DNA from: Trileptium ribeirensis
Lineage: Eukaryota; Nematoda; Enoplea; Enoplida; Thoracostomopsidae
Reading direction: 5' to 3'
DNA: 64,000 nucleotides
Assembly (NCBI GenBank): GCA_030248225.1
Contig: JASANE010021262.1
Coordinates: 1 to 64,000 of the forward strand
The translations under genes and the position numbers were made by a program. Below the pieces are notes generated by a model, which searched no databases, was not told the DNA's origin, and saw only the letters and a list, made by a program, of their open reading frames with translations. This document shows positions 58,001 through 64,000 of this stretch, in pieces (positions within the stretch are counted from its first letter, which is position 1; each line of letters opens with the position of its first letter).

Positions 58001-61000
58001 AACTAGTTTTAATATAGTACATATAATATATCCGTGCATACAAGTGTCTTAATGCAGGGTTAGCAATTTTATAATTCATTTGTAGCCTGCCCAACCGTAC
58101 GTTCTAGGGTTGTACGCACGGTAACTCGATCAAACTTGTGCCGTCGCGCTCGTTTAAACTCGTCACAATCGTGTCGACTAAAATTTGAAAACACGTTTGC
58201 CTATGCTGCCATTATTATGTGTAACATCATCGTACACGAATGTTTAACGCATCTTTAGCTAAATTAGCTGTGTTACAAGTTAGTTGCAGCACAGTCAGGC
58301 GTACGTTAAGTGATTTGTACGCATGATTGTTAACTAGTGCAAAGCCGTACTAACGCACTCGTATGAACTCGTCACAACCGCACGTACAAATCTTTTACAT
58401 GACTTGGCTGTGCTACAAGTATTACTTAAGCAACAAATATGCGAGTCTTTTTGAGATCGACACATCACGAACATTTGTCTATTTAGTTAACCCGTCAAAC
58501 GGGTGTCCAACGCCAATTTCCAATCGCAGTGGTTGATAACTAATACATATTCCATCTATTCGGTGGTTGCTCTACCCGGTCATATTCTTGCGGCAATTTA
58601 TGGTAAACAAAGATACTGTTGGAGTTGAAATTCATTTGAAACGCAGTGTACTACATACGTAAGTAGTGTATTGCTGCTACTTGCTATTTGCTTAAACTTC
58701 ATGCAACGCAACTTGAGTCATACAGCATAGTCACTCACCTACTAACGTCGATCATAAAGCGATCAGCACGAGCCATTAAGTGCGCTTGACACCGATAATC
58801 TTTAAGCAGGGCTATCTCTTCAGCCGTGGGCGAGAATTTAATCAACTGCTCTATGACGTCTTTCGCAAGAATACACTTTGAATCCATCGTTAGTATCGAA
58901 TGGACTACATCGGAATTACGCAACTTATGTTTCGATAGAAGGATATTCAGATTTTGGGCACGACGTGGATCAATTACACTCAGTCGCTTTCCCGATGATA
59001 TCAATTTAAGGGTATCATACGGATCGAGGCCGTCATTGTTGGATCCTGCTTCTTCCTCCATCTGAAACCGTGTCATGGAGTTACAAATCGTAAATCAATT
59101 CGTTTCCAAGGTGCAGAGATTACTTTAATTCCCGTGCAACGACTACCAGTATATAGATAGTGTATTGCCTACATGCCGAAATAGGAGTTCAAGAGTACTA
59201 CCCCTCAGGCATCGGGCCCCCTACCCTCCCCAGGTGTCCCGCACAACCCTTCCCCGGTGATTCCGGTTACCCCTGATACCTAAGAGGTATGGTGCATTGA
59301 GACTATCATCAGAGCCCAGGCTTGACACAACCTTATAACAGAGAATCCGCAATGTGTCAGTGTTAAGATTCTGATGTTTTAATTCAACGCGTTGAATGGA
59401 TGAACTGGGATATTCCATTCTATTTTATTGTAACAGAACTAATAAAAATTTGCTATAGCACATATCAGTTTTCTAAAAATATTTAATCGAGAATTTTAAA
59501 TAATTTTTAAATTAAATTCGTCTAACCTTCAATCAAATCAAGTAAAGTATTTTCTGACGAATTATTTTTAAACAATTTAACATTTAGCACAGATGAGTCT
59601 TTTGATCTCTTTATAGGACCGACCATCCTAAACGCGATTAGAAACAAAATGAATAGCTATCTGATGAAATATGCAAATATCCTTACGTAATCTGACTCAG
59701 TATGTAAATTAGTATCAGTATATAAATCATCAGACTTCATGGTTAGCTTCACGCTACAACTTCATGCTAAAACAAATCCTAATGAGTATTTTTAAACAAT
59801 TTCTATGGCAGGTTCTTCTAGCTTTTCATTCAATTTAGACCAAAAACCATTGAGCGTTCTCCCATTAAGCATTTTCAGTGCCGGAGGTAAGATGTGAGAG
59901 CCCCCCCCCGAACTATGATATGGGGAGCCTCAAACTTCATATTTAGTCTAAAACCTCATTTTGAACAGTTAGTATTTTCAAATATCGCGCACAATTGTAT
60001 GATGTATATACGTATGAGACACACGGTTAAAACATTTAAATTTGGTAGCGTTGCAGTTTCAAATTTTGTAAACCCTACATATAAATACCCTAAATATAAA
60101 TGAATATAATTAATTTTCGGCGATGTAAGGTCAAGAAATACAATTGTTAATTTGCAGAGCTATAACTAGTACTCATAACAAAAACAACAATACCTAGCCG
60201 AAAACTAGCCTGTGTAGAGAATTTGCTGCAAAATTCCTCCAAATCCAATTGGTTATAAAGTCTTTGTTCGTCCAATTCGTTCCATATTGTCCCTTCCAGT
60301 TTATCCTACAGGATAATTAATGTAAGGAAATATTTTAAAACAATATTTTTATAAGAAAATATTTTTGTACACATATTTATCCTGTCTAAGGCAATAAATT
60401 TTTAACTGAAATGTATATCTAAATCCATTGAAATATAACCTAATTCTAATTCCCAAATACCACTCTAAATTCTTGCAAGTATCATAGACCTTGACGATAT
60501 GCACATGGTAAGCAAGCGTTCAAAATTCATTTTGTTTCATAGTGTGGTCCAGTGAACTTACCTACAAGCATACATGGGTGCGATTAGAAGTCCTAGCGGA
60601 GGGATAGCGGGTGATGCGGTGGGAGGTGACGTCGATTGATTCATAGTTTGTCGCTATAAATTATAATGCTCATAAAATAGTTTAAAGAAGCGAAATATAT
60701 TCATGGCTTAGTTGTTGCAAATATGCCTTTATTGTTAATAAACTTCAAAACTGTTTTACTGGATTAAAACACATGAATATTTGTTAGATTTTGGAAAGAG
60801 TGAAATAAATTTCCTTCAAGAAAGAATGATCTAATCTGAATAGATTTTTCGTGAAAACTATGATTCCAATTAAAAAAACAATATTCAAAAATTTGTGAAT
60901 TTTGATATAATCATATAGATTACGAGCCTATACTTATAAATTACCGTGTTAAATATAGTTGAATTTTACCAAAACTCTGTTTGTAAACACAGCAATAAAC

Positions 61001-63791
61001 GAATTCAAAAGCATTATATTTACAAAAGCTAACGCTATTGCATTTTGAGCAAGCAAAAAAGCGCGGAGATAGTTAAACATTCGTGAATTCATTGAGTTTC
61101 CAGCTTAAACTACATGGACTCAAAAAGTCAGAAAAAAATTTTTGTTCTGATTAAGTTGCCATGGGCCATTTTCTGAACTTCATCGACATGCTGAACCAGG
61201 CAGCACCAAAATAGCATTGTATATTTAAAACTTGGATTCCAGATGAGACCTGTATTATCGGTTGCACGATACGTCGGTTGAATTTTTGTGCGGATGTTTG
61301 TCGTTAGAATAACTTGTTAACTATATTACTATTGCTATCTACGGACAGGGAATTGTAGCCTAAGTGGTCCTAGATAACACACATACTAAGGGCAGATACA
61401 CTAATGCGCTCACCAAGGCTATTCATTTTATGATCTTATTGCTAAGGCCTTAATTTGTAGCACTAATAAGTCAGACAGTTTATTTCACACACTACAAAAA
61501 CTACAAACTCTACACACGTTAAACAAATAAACGACTGAACCGTACTCACCCTGAATGCGCAGGTTCTGAGGCCGACTGATGCCCTGATCTAACAGCGAAA
61601 CCACTTACATACCCCAGCTACAAATCTTACTCCCAATTTTATCCTATTTGATTTCTCTAAGTGTTAAAAATACGTATAAATTTTTCCAAGTTTTGCTCTG
61701 GTTCCACTTCCGTTAAATTCCCACTTTAACCTAATTGACTTTTAGTCGTTAGAAAATAAGTTTTTTATGATTTTTCCCGAATTCTTAAGTATTAACAAAT
61801 TTTAAGATTTTATTCGAAAACCAAGCAGATTCACATACACATATCAGCTAATGTAGGCGTAATTCTTAAGGCACCCAACCCTTACATTCAAATTCAATAT
61901 ATTTAGATTCTATACCTCATGCGCTCACAAATCTCTTTTAGTTTTGCTCCCTCGAGAACTCCCTCAAAATTGGCTAATTCTTACAAATGCTCCCGCAAAC
62001 TGTATAAAAATTCCAACACAAGCTAAACACACTAAATGCACATACAAACACAAACACATGCACACAAGATTCTTTCCGCATATTTTAAGTTCCAATACAT
62101 AATAAATTCATAAACATATTTACATATAACCACGCATGTCATATAGATAGATCCGAGTACAATACACATACCTTTGCAGATACATTTACAATCAACAACC
62201 ATAACGCCTAGTAAACAATAAATGCTTATGATAAACAACAAGCAGATGAAGCAGCTAAATGTCCCATAGTAATGTTGCTCACTTTAGGGCTAGGTTTAGG
62301 TTGTGGAAAAATGGAATTTCCTAACAAAAGTATACAGTTTGTATTAAATTTGGGACTAGAGTTACTGTGGGTCACGTCACAGAATTTAGTTACGCTGTCT
62401 GTAAGACGAATATACATAAAATATATAATTTAGCAAAATGTAAAGAATGTAAAAATTGTGGAAAAATAGTAATTCCTAACAAATGTACACAATTTCTATA
62501 AAATTTGGAACTGCAGGAACTGTGGGTCACGTCACAGAATTGAGTTGGTCTGTCTGTATAACGAATATACATAAAATATATAATTTAGCCAAATGTAAAA
62601 TTAACCAATAGTCTAAGACGTAAAAGCTAGAATATAATAGTATTACTAAAATCCTGAATGATAATATTCACCTCTGGAATTCTAGACCAATTGAAAGTTT
62701 TAAGCGGCTTCGATGGTTTTGGTATTTTCCGATGTTTCAGAACTGCACGTTGCGATATGTCAATATCTTCGGCTAGCGGAGGCGGCAATGGTGGAGCAGG
62801 TGGTATTGCGGCTACAATTACCAACAATACGTCTATTGTAGAAACATGTGTACATATATACAATATCTTCGGGTACAAACTAATACGAGTAGACTTTATC
62901 CTAACAAAATATTGTGCAGAACTGCAGAAAATGACGATGACTACATATTGTAAACCGCATAAAAACGTAGTGATGAGGGTTTAGAACAATAAAAGCTATT
63001 AAATAAAGTTCCATCATTAATACAACTTTTCATTTCGTCCAAACAACTGTATACTAAAATGTTGCTAACAGGTTGCAACACCTGAGTGCAACAGTCGCTA
63101 ATGCCGCTTAGCTTCAGCAAAAGCTAACACTTCACTATCAATCATAAAACATATTACTCCTTATTACATGCAACCGTTTCGTGGTCACTGTATAATCATA
63201 ATAGAGCATTTCCGGCGTGCCTAAAATATTTAACTACGCTTACTTCACAATTTAATTAACACGTCGTACTTGTTGTCACAGTTTAATTAACACGTCGTGC
63301 TTGTTGTCACAATTTAATTAACACGTCGTGCTTGTTGTCACAATTTAATTAACACGTCGTGATCGTTGTTATTTGCTTGTGCTGCGCGTGTAGTATCATT
63401 GAAGTACAATTGATTATGTTCTTCCAGAAAAATAAAACCGAATATAACTGACGGTATATTGACAACGCAATAAAATTTATGATCAGTGAAGGCGAAGCTT
63501 ATACAGGCCTCAGGTTTGTCAGACGCATTTTAGAACTGGGTCCTATGGCATCTATTACAAATGTACACATCACTCAAAACTATATATGAGTAGGGTCTCA
63601 TACCAAGCCGCGCCATAAACGATGGCTTAAACAGTGAGTTGACGCTGATACTAATATCACTTTGAGTGTCGTCTAGATTGCTTCCATCGTTGTTCCCGGC
63701 CTTTCCAACTATGACTCTGCCGCTTTCTGATGTTGGCGAAACCGTTGTATCATAACTGTTATGTTCGTCAGATCCAACGCTCTCGACGCCA
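54869..63791 (-). CDS. DAAM: DAAM-type formin, seven exons (linker, FH1 and part of FH2), partial gene
   Basis: Formins of the DAAM class act downstream of Dishevelled and Rho in planar cell polarity and nucleate and elongate unbranched actin. Exons 63791-63604, 62811-62672, 60305-60194, 59061-58739, 57345-57257, 55740-55616 and 55023-54869 encode about 377 residues. In order: a Ser/Asp-rich linker, a minimal FH1 (PPAPPLPPP), the FH2 lasso with LKTFNWSRIPE and DKLEGTIWNELDE, the knob/helix core RLSVIDPRRAQNLNILLSK and ARADRFMIDV, the dimerisation-post part with LLELVLAIGNYMN, and YTLLHYLVEIAERNFPEL. Of the formin classes I compared it is closest to DAAM. All junctions agree in phase except one (60194/59061). 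The N-terminal GBD/FH3 lies beyond the right edge; the FH2 end and DAD were not found. Confidence 0.9.
55300..55478 (+). mobile_element. Tandemly duplicated Tc1/mariner-like helix-turn-helix fragment
   Basis: Two ~87-bp copies (from about 55303 and 55390) each read as IVVGFK...T-x-x-E-I-A-x-K-R on the plus strand, for example REIVVGFKSLHR followed by TEIARKR. This pattern resembles the first helix-turn-helix of Tc1-like transposases. Stops follow in both copies and no catalytic domain is nearby. The copies differ by about 20 percent, so the duplication is old. It lies in a formin intron. Confidence 0.5.
55616..55740 (-). CDS. DAAM: Formin FH2 exon with LLELVLAIGNYMN
   Basis: 125 bp, acceptor tattgcag, entering with 2 nt and leaving in phase 0 at TTTCAA|gtactc. 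It encodes VTKASRAMLNSKRLRKLLEL, then VLAIGNYMNYGKRWKEASGFQ. (V/L)-L-A-(F/I)-G-N-Y-M-N is the best known FH2 motif. A second possible donor 12 bp later (gttata) would add four residues. The earlier one is preferred because it restores the standard FH2 spacing from G-F-x to T-L-L-H-Y-L. Confidence 0.92.
56000..57250. other. Formin intron, no feature seen
   Basis: AT-rich intron with no open frame of note. A short inverted repeat (CAGACTGTACAGTTTTTTCT ... GACAAACTGTACACC) lies at 56244-56280. Confidence 0.5.
57257..57345 (-). CDS. DAAM: Formin FH2 exon
   Basis: 89 bp, acceptor attttag, entering with 1 nt (completing AGC) and leaving after 1 nt at GAAG|gtaaac. It encodes IPRYEQRIQSIYYQAIFAEK, then SSEIKSRIE, equal to the DAAM segment with (I/V)-x-x-Y-x-x-R-(L/I)-x-S-(L/I)-x-(Y/F)-x-x-x-F. 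Both junctions match their neighbours in phase. Confidence 0.92.
58080..58440. repeat. Diverged local duplication in a formin intron
   Basis: CTCGTTTAAACTCGTCACAA (58150) and CTCGTATGAACTCGTCACAA (58360), plus AGCTGTGTTACAAGT (58267) and GGCTGTGCTACAAGT (58406), suggest a pair of partly scrambled copies. Several GTACGC/CGTACG blocks recur between them. Confidence 0.4.
58739..59061 (-). CDS. DAAM: Formin FH2 exon (knob region)
   Basis: 323 bp, donor AG|gtgagt. It encodes KRLSVIDPRRAQNLNILLSK, HKLRNSDVVHSILTMD, VIEQLIKFSPTAEEIALL and ARADRFMIDV. The D-x-(R/K)-R-x-Q-N-x-x-I-x-L and L-x-K-x-x-P-(T/S)-x-x-E-x-x patterns are FH2 hallmarks. The N-terminal 27 residues (EEEAGSNNDGLDPYDTLKL) are an acidic spacer. 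The acceptor is uncertain: ggtttcag (first base 59061) gives phase 0, while the upstream exon ends after 1 nt. Either AG-type acceptors 10-17 bases further in, or a missed micro-exon, would restore the frame. Confidence 0.88.
59065..60190. other. Formin intron with a GC-rich repeat fragment
   Basis: 59.16-59.42 kb is GC-richer (CGGGCCCCCTACCCTCCCCA) and carries a 65-codon minus-strand frame with no domain. The start CTACATGCCGAAATAGGAG recalls ATACATGCCGAAGTACGGGG at 52.71 kb, so both are probably copies of one repeat. A run of C near 59900-59908 adds nothing. Confidence 0.4.
60194..60305 (-). CDS. DAAM: Formin FH2 exon (lasso/linker)
   Basis: 112 bp, acceptor cctgtag and donor CTAG|gtattg, phase 0 in and 1 nt out. 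It encodes DKLEGTIWNELDEQRLYNQL, then DLEEFCSKFSTQASFRL. It follows directly on NWSRIPE of the upstream exon, reproducing the F-N-W-x-(K/R)-(L/I)-P-E-x-K-L-x-G-T-(V/I)-W run of DAAM formins, whose Trp residues anchor the dimer lasso. Confidence 0.93.
61440..62400. repeat. ~0.95-kb dispersed repeat, copy B
   Basis: Collinear with 50270-51215 (see there), same orientation, inside the formin intron between the FH1 exon and the first pure FH2 exon. It starts around AAGGCCTTAATTTGTAGCAC and ends around GTAATGTTGCTCAC. Its right end runs into a separate tandem duplication (62290-62600). Confidence 0.75.
62290..62600. repeat. Two tandem copies of a ~156-bp repeat
   Basis: TTGTGGAAAAATGGAATTTC (62300) and TTGTGGAAAAATAGTAATTC (62456) start copies that both contain CTGTGGGTCACGTCACAGAA, TCTGT-AGACGAATATACATAAAAT and ATATATAATTTAGC-AAATG. 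The copy ends lie within 30 bp of the formin FH1 exon side of the intron. The CACGTCACAG block is also found at 51.2 kb at the end of dispersed repeat copy A. Confidence 0.75.
62672..62811 (-). CDS. DAAM: Formin exon: FH1 proline stretch and FH2 start
   Basis: 140 bp, acceptor aattgtag and donor GAG|gtgaat, entering with 2 nt. It encodes AIPPAPPLPPPLAEDIDI (the whole visible FH1), then QRAVLKHRKIPKPSKPLKTF and NWSRIPE. The FH1 has only two short proline tracts, against five or more in vertebrate DAAM, so profilin-actin capture capacity may be low, unless other proline exons lie upstream. Confidence 0.92.
63246..63369. repeat. Four tandem copies of a 31-bp unit
   Basis: The unit CACAATTTAATTAACACGTC + GTGCTTGTTGT repeats four times without spacers, with one or two substitutions per copy. 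Head-to-tail minisatellite in the formin intron between the linker exon and the FH1 exon. Confidence 0.9.
63604..63791 (-). CDS. DAAM: Formin linker exon upstream of FH1 (Ser/Asp-rich)
   Basis: 188 bp with acceptor aacttatag and donor CTTG|gtatga. It enters with 1 nt and leaves after 1 nt, which fits the 2-nt entry of the FH1 exon. It encodes 62 residues such as SVGSDEHNSYDTTVSPTSES, then GSNLDDTQSDISISVNSLFK and PSFMARL. The composition suits a disordered, phosphorylatable linker between FH3/coiled coil and FH1. There is no sequence match I can name; assignment rests on strand, open frame, splice signals and phase. Confidence 0.65.
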
Positions 63792-64000
63792 CTATAAGTT
63801 TATTGCAGTAAAACATTACCTATATAATCACATAAATAGGGCAATCTATCAGTAGTGAGGTATTATTGAGAAGTTTCTAAATGGTTGCAACTTGCAACGG
63901 TCGGATGAAGACGTTGGTGATGTAGATCTTTAACATAAAATGGTCACTAAGGCTTGTCACTAAGTCTTACTGACCGAAAGAGAATTGACAGTACTATCTG
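63792..64000. other. Formin intron running off the window
   Basis: No exon identified. A possible minus-strand donor (TCA|gtaaga) at about 63963-63968 follows a frame that cannot join the linker exon without a stop, so it is not called. Confidence 0.4.

Noticed and set aside
63246..63369. CRISPR-like array
   Set aside because: The 31-bp units abut directly with no unique spacers, and the genome is eukaryotic. It is a minisatellite.
9915..63791. Operon-like or bidirectional gene cluster
   Set aside because: The three genes share a strand, but they are more than 13 kb apart with transposon-filled gaps and unrelated functions. No trans-splicing acceptor signal could be shown from the sequence alone.

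Overview
The window is eukaryotic, AT-rich nuclear DNA from a repeat-laden invertebrate genome. Genes are split into short exons with GT-AG introns of 0.6 to 3.7 kb, intergenic space is large, and there are many decayed transposons. The proteins are divergent metazoan ones. Old LINE tails of a kind common in flatworm genomes (a basic GGQ-K-TW tail on the + strand at 34.5-35.0 kb) make a platyhelminth, perhaps a trematode, my best guess, but the sequence does not prove it. No bacterial, viral or organellar features were seen.

Three protein-coding genes can be supported, all on the minus strand. (1) 9.9-15.7 kb: internal exons of the gamma-tubulin complex component GCP5 (TUBGCP5). Four exons chain with matching splice phases, but both ends of the gene were not found. 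(2) 29.27-39.04 kb: a complete four-exon gene for WDR12/Ytm1, the 60S ribosome-biogenesis WD40 protein, with a predicted length of 476 residues. (3) 54.87-63.79 kb: seven exons of a DAAM-type formin, covering a Ser/Asp-rich linker, a very short FH1 and about two thirds of FH2. The 5' part lies beyond the right edge. The FH2 tail exons were not recognised.

The rest is mostly mobile-element debris and diverged satellites. 0.2-1.6 kb holds two LINE 3' ends (RNase H plus zinc knuckle, and a WNNLP tail). 41.2-42.8 kb holds an L1/Tx1-like reverse transcriptase relic. DNA transposons are abundant: an 813-bp hAT-like element with a perfect 8-bp target duplication (28.1-28.9 kb), a 2.7-kb element with long inverted arms flanked by TAA (46.5-49.2 kb), a 744-bp inverted-repeat element (13.6-14.4 kb), a 0.46-kb inverted-repeat element (6.2-6.7 kb), and a swarm of 65-250 bp palindromic Tc1/mariner-like MITEs flanked by TA. 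One MITE lies 23 bp from a WDR12 splice acceptor. Tandem repeats occur at 3.0, 17.1, 27.5, 31.5, 32.0, 55.3, 62.3 and 63.25 kb. A roughly 0.95-kb dispersed repeat is present in two same-orientation copies (50.3 and 61.4 kb).

The three genes do not form an operon. They share a strand, but are separated by more than 13 kb and work separately: microtubule nucleation, ribosome assembly, and actin assembly downstream of Rho/Wnt-PCP signalling. I found no convincing new biological system. The most useful observations are the gene models with their splice phases, a likely GC-AG intron in the formin, and transposon structures with intact termini and target-site duplications.
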